Positions 48,847 to 58,354 of a DNA stretch of 64,000 nucleotides are shown here, one piece after another. Each line of letters opens with the position of its first letter. Within the stretch, counting starts at the first letter, position 1. The DNA comes from Halorubrum sodomense (lineage in GTDB: Archaea > Halobacteriota > Halobacteria > Halobacteriales > Haloferacaceae). The notes beneath the pieces are model-generated. The model was not told the DNA's origin, made no database searches, and saw nothing but the letters and a program-made list of their open reading frames with translations. The translations under genes and the position numbers were made by a program. The DNA lies in contig NZ_FOYN01000002.1 in NCBI RefSeq assembly GCF_900111935.1, forward strand, positions 853,373 through 917,372. Reading direction: 5' to 3'.

Positions 48847-49737
48847 GTGACGAGCGACGGCTTCCTCACCGATTCCGGGGTCGAACTGGAGCGGGCGTTC
48901 GGGCTCGTCGCCAGCGACACCCGAATCGAGATCCTCCGAGCGCTGTGGGACGTTCGCGTCTCCGACGGGGAAGGCGCCTCGTTCTCGGAGCTCCGCGAGC
49001 GGGTGGGGGTCAGCGACGGCGGCCGGTTCAACTACCACCTCGGGAAGCTCGTCCCGGAGTTCGTCCGCAAGCGCGAGGAGCGCTACAGCCTGACCCACAC
49101 CGGGGCGAAGCTGATCGGCGACGCCGTCTCGGGGGCCTACACGGAGACGGACGGACCGAGCGTCCGACAGGCGGCCGTCGGCGACTGCCACATCTCGGAC
49201 TGCGACGGGAGCACGACCGTCGAGTACCGCGACGGCGAACTGCGGTTCGGCTGCGACACCTGCGACCGACGGCCGGACGCCGTCCCGGTGCCGCCGATCG
49301 TCGTCGAGTCGAACGACGCGGACGACGTCCCCGTGGTCGGGAGCCGCTTCTCGATGCTGACCGTCGAGCGGACCAACCGAGGGTTCTGTCACCTGTGCGA
49401 CGGTCCGATCGAGCAGACGGTCGCCCGGTTCCACCCCGACTTCGAACCCGACCTCGACGGTTCGGTCGACGTCATCCACGAGTGCCGAGCCTGCGGGGAG
49501 TGGCGGCGGAGCGGCGCCAGGGGGACGCTCATCGGCCACCCCGCGACGGTGTCGCTGTTGTACGACGCCGGGATCGACTACCGGGCGGTCCCGCACTGGG
49601 AACAGACGTGGCTCAACGAGGCGACAGAGCGGGTGGTCGACGAGGATCCGGTCCGCGTCGCGGTGACGGCACCGATCGGCGGCACCGAACACCGGTTCAC
49701 GCTCGACGGGTCGCTCGACGTGGTCGACTGGGAGTGA
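48847..49737 (+). CDS. ArsR-like winged-helix regulator with zinc-knuckle C-terminus
   Basis: 296 residues from a GTG. The N-terminal winged helix (ERAFGLVASDTRIEILRALW, FSELRERVGVSDGGRFNYHL, GKLVPEFVRKREERYSLTHT) corresponds to haloarchaeal DUF7347. The C-terminal 200 residues (DUF7351-like) hold Cys pairs CDTC, CHLC and CRAC plus an isolated CHISDC, suggesting one or two bound zinc ions and a ligand- or redox-sensing role. It is likely a transcription regulator; the target is unknown. It precedes tRNA-Gly (opposite strand). Confidence 0.82.
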   Translation: MTSDGFLTDSGVELERAFGLVASDTRIEILRALWDVRVSDGEGASFSELRERVGVSDGGRFNYHLGKLVPEFVRKREERYSLTHTGAKLIGDAVSGAYTETDGPSVRQAAVGDCHISDCDGSTTVEYRDGELRFGCDTCDRRPDAVPVPPIVVESNDADDVPVVGSRFSMLTVERTNRGFCHLCDGPIEQTVARFHPDFEPDLDGSVDVIHECRACGEWRRSGARGTLIGHPATVSLLYDAGIDYRAVPHWEQTWLNEATERVVDEDPVRVAVTAPIGGTEHRFTLDGSLDVVDWE

Positions 49738-49763
49738 GCCTGTTGACGTTCGCTTCGCTCGTC

Positions 49764-49848
49764 TCTGATTCGAATCCCTCGGCGCATCCTCCCGCACCGA
49801 CTCACTCGTCGCTGTCGCTCCTCGTTCGTTATGTGCGGGAGGATGCGC
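49764..49848. repeat. Inverted duplication of the tRNA-Gly 3' end
   Basis: 17-bp arms 49781-49797 and 49832-49848 are perfectly complementary. The right arm contains the 3' acceptor strand of the tRNA-Gly and 11 bp beyond it. The similarity extends further: the plus-strand sequence from 49766 (ATTCGAATCCC) mirrors the tRNA T-loop TTCAAATCCC, so the whole 3' third of the tRNA is repeated in the opposite orientation. Confidence 0.7.
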
Positions 49849-49913
49849 CGGCCGGGATTTGAACCCGGGCCATGAGCTTGGAAGGCTCAGGTCCTACCAC
49901 TAGACCACCGGCG
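49843..49913 (-). tRNA. tRNA-Gly (anticodon UCC)
   Basis: 71-nt cloverleaf on the minus strand. Acceptor GCGCCGG pairs with CCGGCGC, discriminator A. Short D-arm (TGGTCTAGTGGTAGGA). Anticodon stem TGAGC/GCTCA with loop CTTCCAA, anticodon TCC. T-arm CCGGG/CCCGG with TTCAAAT loop. CCA not encoded, no intron. CTTATGAG (minus strand, about 49958-49965) is a possible promoter element some 45 bp upstream. Confidence 0.95.
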
Positions 49914-50141
49914 CTCGCGTCGGCCGATGACGCACCTACACGTAGGCGGAACGAGTCTCATAAGCGTTCCGTGTTCGGGTGGGTCGGCAGGTGGAACGCC
50001 GCCCGAGGGGCGCGGTTAGGTGTTAAAGACCCACGATACTGCGGACCTCTCCCAGCTCGTTAGAACCCTTTTCAGCCGCTTAGAAACCTGTTCGGGACAT
50101 ATGTGTGTACCCACCCAACGTACATCCGTGAGGTGAGACCG

Positions 50142-50666
50142 ATGTCATACCAATCGAGCAATCCGCTGGTCGGCGAGACCGAGTTCGCGCTGGACGGACC
50201 GTGGGCGACCTACTGGATCGCGTTCATCCGCGTCGTCACCGGGTGGTGGTTCTTCCACTCCGGGATCACGAAGATCATCGAGAGCGGCTTCGCGTACACC
50301 TACGGCTCGGCGTACATGCAACAGATGACCGGGACCGCCCTCGGCGGCATCCCGGTCTGGATGGGGAACAACCTCGCGTGGCTCATCGAGCCCGGGGTAC
50401 CCCTCTTCGAGACGCTCATCGGCCTCGCGCTGATGGCGGGAGCACTGACCCGGTTCGCCGCGTTCGGCGGAGTCATCTTCATGAGCCTCTTCTGGATCGG
50501 CAACGCCGGGTTCGGTCACGGCGTCGTCAACAGCGACCTGATGGGGCTGCTCCTGTTCATGACGGTGATCGTGCTCGCGGCCGGGCGGTACTACGGCCTC
50601 GACGCGCTCATCGAACGGACCGAACTCGTCAAACAGAACCCCAAACTGCGGTACCTACTCGGCTGA
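50142..50666 (+). CDS. DoxX-family membrane protein
   Basis: 174 residues from the ATG at 50142. Four membrane helices with the DoxX pattern: IAFIRVVTGWWFFHSGITKI, the periplasmic AYTYGSAYMQQMTGTALGG, IEPGVPLFETLIGLALMAGA, LTRFAAFGGVIFMSLFWIGN and LLLFMTVIVLAAGRYYGLDA. Family members are quinone-interacting membrane subunits (DoxD, thiosulfate:quinone oxidoreductase) or redox-stress proteins. It lies 13 bp before a second membrane gene that probably forms a complex with it. A pair of near repeats GTTAGAACCC / CTTAGAAACC (about 50059-50093) lies upstream and may be regulatory. Confidence 0.85.
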   Translation: MSYQSSNPLVGETEFALDGPWATYWIAFIRVVTGWWFFHSGITKIIESGFAYTYGSAYMQQMTGTALGGIPVWMGNNLAWLIEPGVPLFETLIGLALMAGALTRFAAFGGVIFMSLFWIGNAGFGHGVVNSDLMGLLLFMTVIVLAAGRYYGLDALIERTELVKQNPKLRYLLG

Positions 50667-50679
50667 GAGGTGACCACTA

Positions 50680-50964
50680 ATGACAGACATCATCGACACG
50701 GCGGCGCGGGCGTTGAGCGCGGGACTGATGCTGTTCGGCATCGTCGTCCTGGGACTCGTAGAGGTCCTGGCGGGACAGCCGTACAGCCCGGTTCCGATGA
50801 CGAACGAGGCGGGCGAGGTGGTCGCGACGCCGCTGATCGCCCCCGAGATCCGGACGGGATTCGTGCTGGCGGGCCTCGCGGTGCTCGGCCTGTACGCGGC
50901 GTACCGTCTCGTGGCGCCGCTCCCGGAGGACCGGGACGTCAGCCACGAGACGATGGCCGACTGA
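50680..50964 (+). CDS. Small two-helix membrane protein, partner of DoxX
   Basis: 94 residues with two membrane helices (residues 10-30 and 59-78) and a short outside loop PYSPVPMTNEAGEVVATPLI. The close spacing (13 bp) and co-orientation suggest one operon with the DoxX gene. A small second subunit is common in DoxX/DoxD-type complexes, but sequence identity with DoxA is not apparent. Function unknown. Confidence 0.68.
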   Translation: MTDIIDTAARALSAGLMLFGIVVLGLVEVLAGQPYSPVPMTNEAGEVVATPLIAPEIRTGFVLAGLAVLGLYAAYRLVAPLPEDRDVSHETMAD

Positions 50965-51023
50965 ACCGAGGCGGAGTCACCGACCGCGACTCGACCGACG
51001 TGCGGCGGCGTCGCGGACGACGG

Positions 51024-53513
51024 TCACTCTTCTGCGGTACTCGCCCGTTCGTCGAGTGACGCCTCCGAGTCCTTCGGTCCGTCCAGCGGCGGATCGTCCG
51101 CCGAGTCCGCTCCGTCGGCGGTGCCGCCGTCCGTGCTGGCGGGGGCGGTCGAGTCCGGATCGCCGTCGCCGCCGAACGTGAACGCCGACTCGCCCGTCTC
51201 CGTCGTCGCCGCCGACTCGCCGGCCTCCGCGTCACTCGTTGGACCGTCGTCACCGACCGCACCCGCCTCGACGTCGACATCGAAGGCCTCGGTCGTCCGC
51301 CGGAGGTCCGCCGCCCGTTCGCGGAGGTCGTGCGCCTGCTCGGAGACCTCGCCGAGCGTGGCGGCCTGCTCCTCGGCGGCGGCGGCGACGGTGGTCGCCT
51401 CGGCGGTGGTCTGCTGGCTCACGCCCGCGAGGTCGTCGACCGCGCCGGTCACCTCGTTGACCGACGTCGCCTGCGCGTCCATCGCGCCGGATATCTCCTG
51501 AACGCCGTCGTCGGCCTCGCTCACCCGGTTCGCGACCTCAGAGAGCGCGTCCTCCGCGTCCTCGACGACCGCGACGCCGTCGTCGACGCCGTCGCGGATC
51601 GCGGCCATCTCGTCGACGCTCTTGTCGGTGCGCTCGCGGAGGCCCGCGATGAGGGACTCCACCTCGGCGGCGGACGCCTGCGTCTCCTCGGCGAGCGTCT
51701 TCACCTCCTCCGCGACGACCGCGAAGCCGGAGCCGGCCTCGCCCGCGCGGGCGGCCTCGATCGAGGCGTTGAGCGCGAGCAGGTTCGTCTGGTCGGCGAT
51801 CTCCGAGATCGTCTCGACGATCGCGTCGACCTCGGCCATCTCGGCCTCGAGCCGCTCGATCGTCTCGGCGGCGGACTCGGAGCGCGCCTCGATCGCGTGG
51901 AGCTCCGCGACGGCGTCGGCGGCGGCCTCGCGCCCCTCCTCGGTGAGCGCGTCGGCCCGCCGGGAGGTGGTCGCGACCTGGTCCGCGGAGGCGGCGACCT
52001 CCTCGACGGTCGCCGACATGTCCTCCATCTCGCCGGCCACCTCGGCCAGCCGGCGGCTCTGCCGCTCCGCGCCGGCGGATATCTCGTCGACAGCCTCGCT
52101 GGTCTCCCGGCCGGCGGCCGCGGCCTCGTCGGTGCCGTCGGTGACCGCGTCGCTCCGCTCGGCCACCTCGACCGCGAACGCATCGACCTCGGCGATCGCG
52201 CCCTCGAGTTCGTCCATGGCGTCGTTGAACTCCGTGGCGATGGAGCGGAGGGCGTCCGGGTCGTCGGGCTCGACGCGTAGCCGGGCGGTGAGGTCGCCGT
52301 CCGCGCAGGCCGCCATCGTCTCGCCGAAGTCGCCCGCCCGCGACTCTAGGCGCTCGGCGAACGCCTCGCTCTCCGCCTTCGCCGCCTCGGCGCGCTCGCG
52401 CTGCGTCTCGGCCGACTCGATCTGCTCGCGCAGCGAGTCGCGCATGGTCGCGAACGCGACGGAGAGGTCCCCGAACTCGTCGCGTCGCTCCGTGTGGAAG
52501 TCGACGCCGAGGTCGCCGTCGGCCAGCGCCGACGCCCGCGCCCGGAGCCGGTTCAGTTCGACGACGGTGCCGCGACCGAGGGTCGCGCCGATCAGCCCGA
52601 GCCCGACGATCGCGACGCCGACGATGAGGATCAGGTTCCGCCCGATCATCCCCGAGAGCGCGTACGCCTCAGAGCGGGGGACGTGGACGGCGACGGACCA
52701 GCCCTCGGACGGGACGGGGGCGTACGCGACGAAGTAGCGCGCGCCGTCCGCGAAGCCGAGCGTCGCCGACGAGACGTGTCCGACCGAGTCCTTCCCGTCG
52801 GAGAGCCGCGAACGGAGCGTCTCGTCGTATCGCTCCCCGGCGACGCCGTCGCGGTCGCTCGCGCCGATCGTGCCGTCCCCTTCGACCAGCGTCGTGAACG
52901 CGCCGTCCGTCGGCTGCCGGAACTCGCCGACCATCGACTCGAGCGAGACCTCCACGACCGCGTACTCCCGCTCGGGCGTCCCGGCGACGTACGCGACCCG
53001 ACGCTCCCCGTCGACCTCGTACGTCGGCGTGGTCGTGACCGTGTCGCCGAGCAGGAGCCCGTCGTCGAACCACGGCCGGCTCGTGAGGGTCTCCGCCCGG
53101 TCGCCGCCCCCCTGGGCCTCGTCCGTCGACGCGATGACCGTCCCGTCTTCGCGGTCGATAAAGTGGAACGCCCGGACGTCGTCGCTCGCCCGCGACAGCC
53201 GCGACGAGAGGTACGCGGCGACCGCGTCCGGATCCTCGCCGTAGACGTCGTTGTCCGCGACCTCACCGGCGAGGCTCCGCCGCTCGCTGGTCCAGCCGTC
53301 GGCCTCGAGGGCGCCCAGCTCCGCGACGGCCGTGTAGTCGCCCTGCGCGTTCGATTCGAGCTGATCCGTCGTCTCCGCGTACGTGACGGCCCCGACGGCG
53401 CCGATCGCGAGGACGACGACGACGAGGGCCACGAGGAACTTCGCGAGATAGCTTCGAGCCACCACGCCGGGCGCGACCCGACGGAGGAGCCGCTCGAGGA
53501 AGGTATCGGCCAT
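51024..53513 (-). CDS. Halobacterial transducer (methyl-accepting chemotaxis receptor)
   Basis: 829 residues from the ATG at 53511-53513. Membrane helix 1 (about residues 24-46), a Cache-type outer sensor domain of about 240 residues ([40 protein letters not shown]), helix 2 ([20 protein letters not shown]), two HAMP-like linkers, then the cytoplasmic coiled coil. The signalling tip [20 protein letters not shown] and [20 protein letters not shown] identify it as an MCP. The acidic C-terminal 80 residues are unstructured. The outer ligand is unknown. No che genes are nearby, so it feeds a central system elsewhere. Confidence 0.92.
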   Translation of the reverse strand: MADTFLERLLRRVAPGVVARSYLAKFLVALVVVVLAIGAVGAVTYAETTDQLESNAQGDYTAVAELGALEADGWTSERRSLAGEVADNDVYGEDPDAVAAYLSSRLSRASDDVRAFHFIDREDGTVIASTDEAQGGGDRAETLTSRPWFDDGLLLGDTVTTTPTYEVDGERRVAYVAGTPEREYAVVEVSLESMVGEFRQPTDGAFTTLVEGDGTIGASDRDGVAGERYDETLRSRLSDGKDSVGHVSSATLGFADGARYFVAYAPVPSEGWSVAVHVPRSEAYALSGMIGRNLILIVGVAIVGLGLIGATLGRGTVVELNRLRARASALADGDLGVDFHTERRDEFGDLSVAFATMRDSLREQIESAETQRERAEAAKAESEAFAERLESRAGDFGETMAACADGDLTARLRVEPDDPDALRSIATEFNDAMDELEGAIAEVDAFAVEVAERSDAVTDGTDEAAAAGRETSEAVDEISAGAERQSRRLAEVAGEMEDMSATVEEVAASADQVATTSRRADALTEEGREAAADAVAELHAIEARSESAAETIERLEAEMAEVDAIVETISEIADQTNLLALNASIEAARAGEAGSGFAVVAEEVKTLAEETQASAAEVESLIAGLRERTDKSVDEMAAIRDGVDDGVAVVEDAEDALSEVANRVSEADDGVQEISGAMDAQATSVNEVTGAVDDLAGVSQQTTAEATTVAAAAEEQAATLGEVSEQAHDLRERAADLRRTTEAFDVDVEAGAVGDDGPTSDAEAGESAATTETGESAFTFGGDGDPDSTAPASTDGGTADGADSADDPPLDGPKDSEASLDERASTAEE

Positions 53514-53573
53514 TACCACGAGACGGTCGACAAACCTTATTTAATCCCCGCACGCTGGTATCAAAAGCGATAA

Positions 53574-54206
53574 TCAGCTGTCCGGAACCGAGACGGTCGC
53601 GTAGCAGTTCCCGCTCGAAACCGCGGTTTCGAGCGTTTCGAGGGCGCTTTCGTCGAGGTCTGACTCGAACTCCGAAGGCGAGTAGATGTGATAGTACCTC
53701 GGGACCGTCTCGCCGCCCGGCAGGGTCCAGTCGACGGTCGTGTCGAACCCGTCGTCGCGGTCGAATCGGTCGTGTGCCGTGCTCCACGCGCTGACGAGTG
53801 CGACCCCGTCGGGCGCGAGGACGCGCGCCAACTCGTTCAGGCTCTCGACGCGGACGTCCCGCGGGGAGAGGTGGTGGAGCGTGGCGACGTAGACGGCGAG
53901 GTCGACCGCGTCGGCGCGCACCGGCAGCGCGGCCGCGTCCCCGTGGACGAGCTCGGTCGCGTCCGCGAACCCGCGGTCCCGAGCGCGGGCGACCGCCTCG
54001 TCGAGCAGCCCGCGGCTGAGGTCGACCCCGACCGCGGCCTCGGCGCGCGCCGCGAGCGCCTCCGTGTGTCGCCCGTTCCCGCAGCCGACGTCGAGCGCGA
54101 GGGTCCCCGACCGGCCCTCCAGGAACGACTCGACCTCGGGCCACGCGTGCTCCCGGGTCTTCGAGAAGTGCGCCGCGATGCGGTCGTACGTCGACTGGAG
54201 GTCCAT
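53574..54206 (-). CDS. Trm9/ABH8-like SAM-dependent methyltransferase
   Basis: 210 residues from the ATG at 54204-54206 (MDLQSTYDRIAAHFSKTREH). The start TYDRIAAHFSKTREHAWPEV, SAM site LALDVGCGNGRHTEALAARA, VHGDAAALPVRADAVDLAVY and ATLHHLSPRDVRVESLNELA are the pattern of Trm9, which completes modified uridines at the tRNA wobble position. The C-terminal PRYYHIYSPSEFESDL also fits. tRNA modification is inferred; general methyltransferase identity is secure. It lies downstream of the PilC gene on the same strand. Confidence 0.8.
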   Translation of the reverse strand: MDLQSTYDRIAAHFSKTREHAWPEVESFLEGRSGTLALDVGCGNGRHTEALAARAEAAVGVDLSRGLLDEAVARARDRGFADATELVHGDAAALPVRADAVDLAVYVATLHHLSPRDVRVESLNELARVLAPDGVALVSAWSTAHDRFDRDDGFDTTVDWTLPGGETVPRYYHIYSPSEFESDLDESALETLETAVSSGNCYATVSVPDS

Positions 54207-54250
54207 ACGCTCTCCCTCGGCCGCGAGGGGTATATGCCGACCGGACCGCG

Positions 54251-56446
54251 TCACACCACGCCGATCGCGACGAACGAGACGAGCGTGAGCGCGAGCAGCG
54301 CCACGACGTGTTTCACGCCGTCGCGCACCGAGCCCTCCCCGAGCTGGCCGGCGACGAGGCCCGAGCAGATCGCCTGAACCGTCGCGGCGTGGAAGAACAG
54401 CTGCTCGTAGGCCGCGGCGTTGATCTCGGCGATCCCGTCCGTGATCCCGCCGCCACCGAGAGAGGCGCCGGTCCCGGCCGCCGGGAGGCTACCGCCTCCC
54501 GTCTCCGGGACGGCGGCCGTCTCTATCGCCGGGATGAACGACACCGAGAGCGCCGCGATGATCCCGAGGAAGACGAAGAAGGAGATGTAGATGACAATGA
54601 GATACGTTAACATTACTTGTCGTCGCTCACGCCGGAGCGACCAGGTCGCACGCGACTCGTCCGCCGCGATCCGGAGGACGGGTCCGACGTCGCCGCTCGC
54701 TCGCATCGCGTTGGTGACGAGGGCGACCGCCCGGGACATCATCGGCGATCGGACCCGCCGCTCGAGGCGGCGCAGCGCGGTCGCGACGTCCGCCCCCCAG
54801 TCGACGTCGCGGCGGGTCCGGCGGAGGTCCGCCGTCAGCGCCTCCAGGTTCGAGTCGGCGACGCGGCGGACGCTGCCGACCACGGCGGTCCCCGCCTCGT
54901 TGACGCTGGCGAGGCGGTCGAGGAAGTCGGGCACCGCGGACTCGATGCGGCGGACCCGACGCTTGCCGAACTCGTAGGCGACCGCGTAGGCCGCGAGGGC
55001 GAAGGCGGTCGCGGCGACGATCGGCCCGTCGACCTGGTCGGCCATCTCCACGGGCGTCCCGAGCGTGATCGGGAACGCGAAGACGAGGAGTCCGACGACC
55101 GCGACCGGGACCGCGACGAGAAACACCGTCCGCGGCGAGGCCAGCACCGTCTCGGCCGGCGACGCGATCAGCCGACGCACCCAGCGGAGGCGGTCGTATA
55201 TCCGGAGGCGCTCGCGACTCTCCGTCCAGCGGTTCGCGCCGGCGCCGCTCGCGTCGACCCCGTCCGAGCCGCTCCCGGTCGCCGTTCCCCCGTCGAACCG
55301 CGGGGGGTCGCCCCGGTCCCCGGACCCGTCCGTCGCGTTGCGAACTCCGGTGACCGACGGGGTGTTCGGGTCGTCGAGCGACGACTCCGCGACCGTCTCG
55401 GTGCCGCCGACGCCCTGCGTCACGCTGTCGACGTAGACGACGAAGCCGAAGGTGCCGAGCGGCACGCCGAGGTAGACGACGACGCGGAGGAGCGGCATCG
55501 TGTCCTGTAAGACGAGCCCGATGACGACGAGGATGGTGATGAAAAACAGCGGTCCGGCGACCAGCGCCGTCACGTACGCCTCGGCGAACGTCGAGAGCAG
55601 TTCCAGGTACTGCTCCTGTTTCGCCTCCGCCTCCGCCTGATAGCGCTCGTACTGGTCCTTGAGGAACGTCGACACGGACTGCCCGGTTCCGAGGACCGAC
55701 GCGAGGTTCTCCGAGAAGTCCGAGAGGTCGTCGCTGGGCGTCCGCCGCGAGATGCGCTGAAGCGCGGTGAGCGCGTCCGTCCCGAAGGCGTTCATGTCGC
55801 GGACGGCCACCGACAGCTCCGTGGCGGCCTCGCCGTACACCGCCTCGTTCTCCGCGAGCGTGTCCATCACGCGGGGGAACGCCATCCCCGAACGCGAGAG
55901 CGCGTACATGAACGCGACCGTCCGCGGCAAGGTGGCGTCGATCTCGGCGGCTCGCGCGGCCGCCCGCTGGTCGAGCAACTGCCAGCGACCGACGTACACG
56001 CCCAGCGCGAGCCCCGCCCCGACGGTCGCGGAGGCGACGAGGAGGAGGACGAACAGCCGTCCAAGCCCGAGGTCGGCCAGCCGCGCGACGCCCGCGAGGA
56101 ACCCGAGCTGGGCCGGGAGCGCCTCGCGGAGCGCGGCCTCGCCGACGTCGAGCGCGGCGAGCAGTCCCCCGGCCGCGTACACGCCGATCACGCCGCCGGC
56201 GACCCCGAGGACGGCCGCGTACAGCAGGGTCCGCGACGCGTAGACGCGGTGCGTGGTGCCGGCGACGTGGGCCGCGCGCATCCGGTCGCGCTGGGCCTTT
56301 CGCCGCGTCTCGTTCTCGCCGACGTAGTCGCCGAACGCCGACAGCGCGACGCGGGTGACGAACAGGTCGGCCCGGTCGTCGACGAACTGGAGCGCGAGCG
56401 CGAGGCAGGCCCCGACCGCGACGACGAGGGGCAGGTACTCGATCAT
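54251..56446 (-). CDS. Type IV pilus assembly membrane protein (PilC/TadC type)
   Basis: 731 residues with about eight membrane helices and two type II secretion F (GspF) domains: one around residues 165-330 (RTVAFMYALSRSGMAFPRVM; FTEAYVTALVAGPLFFITIL-like FAEAYVTALVAGPLFF), one around residues 540-700 (AVPDFLDRLASVNEAGTAVV; MMSRAVALVTNAMRASGDVG). The acidic linker between them (residues 375-430) is haloarchaeal. It is the inner-membrane platform for pilus assembly with the ATPase encoded upstream. The ATG overlaps the stop of that ATPase gene (ATGA). Confidence 0.88.
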   Translation of the reverse strand: MIEYLPLVVAVGACLALALQFVDDRADLFVTRVALSAFGDYVGENETRRKAQRDRMRAAHVAGTTHRVYASRTLLYAAVLGVAGGVIGVYAAGGLLAALDVGEAALREALPAQLGFLAGVARLADLGLGRLFVLLLVASATVGAGLALGVYVGRWQLLDQRAAARAAEIDATLPRTVAFMYALSRSGMAFPRVMDTLAENEAVYGEAATELSVAVRDMNAFGTDALTALQRISRRTPSDDLSDFSENLASVLGTGQSVSTFLKDQYERYQAEAEAKQEQYLELLSTFAEAYVTALVAGPLFFITILVVIGLVLQDTMPLLRVVVYLGVPLGTFGFVVYVDSVTQGVGGTETVAESSLDDPNTPSVTGVRNATDGSGDRGDPPRFDGGTATGSGSDGVDASGAGANRWTESRERLRIYDRLRWVRRLIASPAETVLASPRTVFLVAVPVAVVGLLVFAFPITLGTPVEMADQVDGPIVAATAFALAAYAVAYEFGKRRVRRIESAVPDFLDRLASVNEAGTAVVGSVRRVADSNLEALTADLRRTRRDVDWGADVATALRRLERRVRSPMMSRAVALVTNAMRASGDVGPVLRIAADESRATWSLRRERRQVMLTYLIVIYISFFVFLGIIAALSVSFIPAIETAAVPETGGGSLPAAGTGASLGGGGITDGIAEINAAAYEQLFFHAATVQAICSGLVAGQLGEGSVRDGVKHVVALLALTLVSFVAIGVV

Positions 56447-58152
56447 CGGCCCGCGGGATCGGTCATCGGGTCTCCAGCGCCGGTTCGGCCCTCACCGACC
56501 TCCTCGCCGCCGAGGTCGTCGGCGTCGACGTCGTCGGCCGCGGCGGCGCGCTCGTCGAGCTTCTCCATCACGCGGTCGGGGTCGGCGTAGTACTCGTTGA
56601 CGAGGGCGGTGAACGTGCGGTAGTCGTCGATGCCGAGCGCGGAGAGCAGTTCGAGGAAGCGCTCGCGGCGCCGGACCTCGCGGAGGAGCTCTGAGCGCGA
56701 CCAGGCGCGCTCGTCGGCGATCTCCGCCAACAGCGACGAGTCGTTCCGCTGGAAGGTGTCTGAGTCCGGGCGCCACTCGAACGCCGAGGAGTAGTCGAGT
56801 TCGCCGGTGCGCTGGTCGATGCCGCCGATCTCGCCGATCGTCTTCGCGCGGCGCACCCGCTCGTCCCCGGAGCGCGTGAGCGTCTGGACCGAGAGCATGT
56901 CGAGCGACTGGACCATCGCACGCGGGACGTTGATCGGCTCGTTCTCCAGCCGGTTGATCACCGTCTCGATCGAGTCGGCGTGCATCGTCGAGAAGGTGGT
57001 GTGGCCCGTGTTCATCGCCTGGAACAGGGTGATCGCCTCCTCGCCGCGCACCTCGCCGACGACGATGTACTCGGGGCGGTGGCGCAGCGCCGAGCGCAGC
57101 AGGTCGTACATGTCGATGTCGGTCCCCTCGAACCGGCGCTCGCGGGTGACCGCCGAGAGCCAGTTGTCGTGGTACAAGGAGAGCTCGCGGGTGTCCTCGA
57201 TGGTGAGGACCTTCGCGCGCGGCGGGACGAACATCGACACCGCGTTCATCGAGGTGGTCTTCCCGGAGGCGGTGCCGCCCGCGAAGATGAGGCTCTTGTT
57301 GTGCTCGATACAGAGCCAGAAGTACGCCATCTGCTCGATCGAGAACGTGCCGTACTCCACGAGGTCGACCGGGGTGAACGGGTCCTCCGCGTACTGGCGG
57401 ATCGTGAACGCCGAGCCGCGCGGCGTCACCTCCTCGCCGAGCGCCAGCTCCGCGCGGGACCCGTCGGGGAGCGTCGTCTCGACGATGGGGTCGCCGACGG
57501 AGACGTGACGGCCGGACTGCTGAGCGAGGCGGATCACGTAGCTGTCGAGCGCTTCTTGGCCGAACGAGACGTTCGTCTCGATGTCCGTGTACTCGTCGTG
57601 GTAGACGAAGATCGGGAGGTCGTAGCCGTCACAGGAGACGTCCTCGATGTGGCGGTCGTTCAAGAGCGGGTCGACCTTCCCGTAACCGCGGAAGTCGCGG
57701 TAGAGGTAGTACGCGATGGCGTGGAACGTGTCCATCCCGGCGTCGACGCCGTACCCCTCTAACAGCGTCTCGAGCTCCGTCCGCAGCGTCTCCTCGTCCG
57801 TCTTCCCGCTCCCTTCGCGGTAGAGGAGCGGGTCGCGGATGTCGTCGACGACGCGGTCGAGCAGGTCGCGCTCGAACGCGTCGAGTTCGGGCTCGACCGC
57901 GTAGTAGCGGTGTTCGCTCTCGACGTCGTCGTAGGTGATCACGACGTACGCGTACGGAGCGTTCACCCAGTACCGGTCGACCTCGCGTTCGTCCTCGGGA
58001 ACGGTGAACGAGGCGAGCGGTCCGTCCTCGTCCGGGCTGAACGGCCGGACGTCGAGCGTCGAGCCCTGGAGCAGCTCCCACGTGCGGGAGAGGCGCCGCT
58101 GGAGGGCCTCGATCCGGTCGCCGAGGTCGCTCCCGCCGGCGTCACTCGCCAT
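56443..58152 (-). CDS. Type II/IV secretion ATPase (PilB/TadA type)
   Basis: 569 residues from the ATG at 58150-58152. N-terminal domain 1-160, then VDPLLNDRHIEDVSCDGYDL and PIFVYHDEYTDIETNVSFGQ (archaeal GspE features), TLPDGSRAELALGEEVTPRG, Walker A FAGGTASGKTTSMNAVS, the Asp box IEDTRELSLYHDNWL, Walker B HRPEYIVVGEVRGEEA, and the His box GHTTFSTMHADSIETVINRL. It energises pilin polymerisation with the PilC-type platform protein whose gene overlaps its end. No pilin gene is adjacent. The protein is cytoplasmic and hexameric in the family. Confidence 0.9.
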   Translation of the reverse strand: MASDAGGSDLGDRIEALQRRLSRTWELLQGSTLDVRPFSPDEDGPLASFTVPEDEREVDRYWVNAPYAYVVITYDDVESEHRYYAVEPELDAFERDLLDRVVDDIRDPLLYREGSGKTDEETLRTELETLLEGYGVDAGMDTFHAIAYYLYRDFRGYGKVDPLLNDRHIEDVSCDGYDLPIFVYHDEYTDIETNVSFGQEALDSYVIRLAQQSGRHVSVGDPIVETTLPDGSRAELALGEEVTPRGSAFTIRQYAEDPFTPVDLVEYGTFSIEQMAYFWLCIEHNKSLIFAGGTASGKTTSMNAVSMFVPPRAKVLTIEDTRELSLYHDNWLSAVTRERRFEGTDIDMYDLLRSALRHRPEYIVVGEVRGEEAITLFQAMNTGHTTFSTMHADSIETVINRLENEPINVPRAMVQSLDMLSVQTLTRSGDERVRRAKTIGEIGGIDQRTGELDYSSAFEWRPDSDTFQRNDSSLLAEIADERAWSRSELLREVRRRERFLELLSALGIDDYRTFTALVNEYYADPDRVMEKLDERAAAADDVDADDLGGEEVGEGRTGAGDPMTDPAGR

Positions 58153-58172
58153 GGCTACGGGGACGTAGAGGC

Positions 58173-58256
58173 GGGGGGAAGTTAAACTCCCCCCGGCGAT
58201 TATCACGGTCGACATCGAACCGAACCGGCGTCCGGATCGGACCGAACCGGCGTCCG
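58173..58256. promoter_or_regulatory. Inverted and direct repeats before the pilB-type gene
   Basis: GGGGGGA (58173-58179) and TCCCCCC (58188-58194) form an inverted repeat whose centre AGTTAAAC may be the TATA box (about 30 bp before the ATG on the minus strand). Further upstream a 16-bp direct repeat ACCGAACCGGCGTCCG occurs at 58219-58234 and 58241-58256, two turns of DNA apart. Confidence 0.5.
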
Positions 58257-58354
58257 CGTCGATTCGCGCTGGCGCGTGCGCGTCGCCCACCCCGCGCTAC
58301 CGCCGATCCGCCCGTTACGTTGATACGGCCGGACCGCAAAGCAGTTGGTACGAA

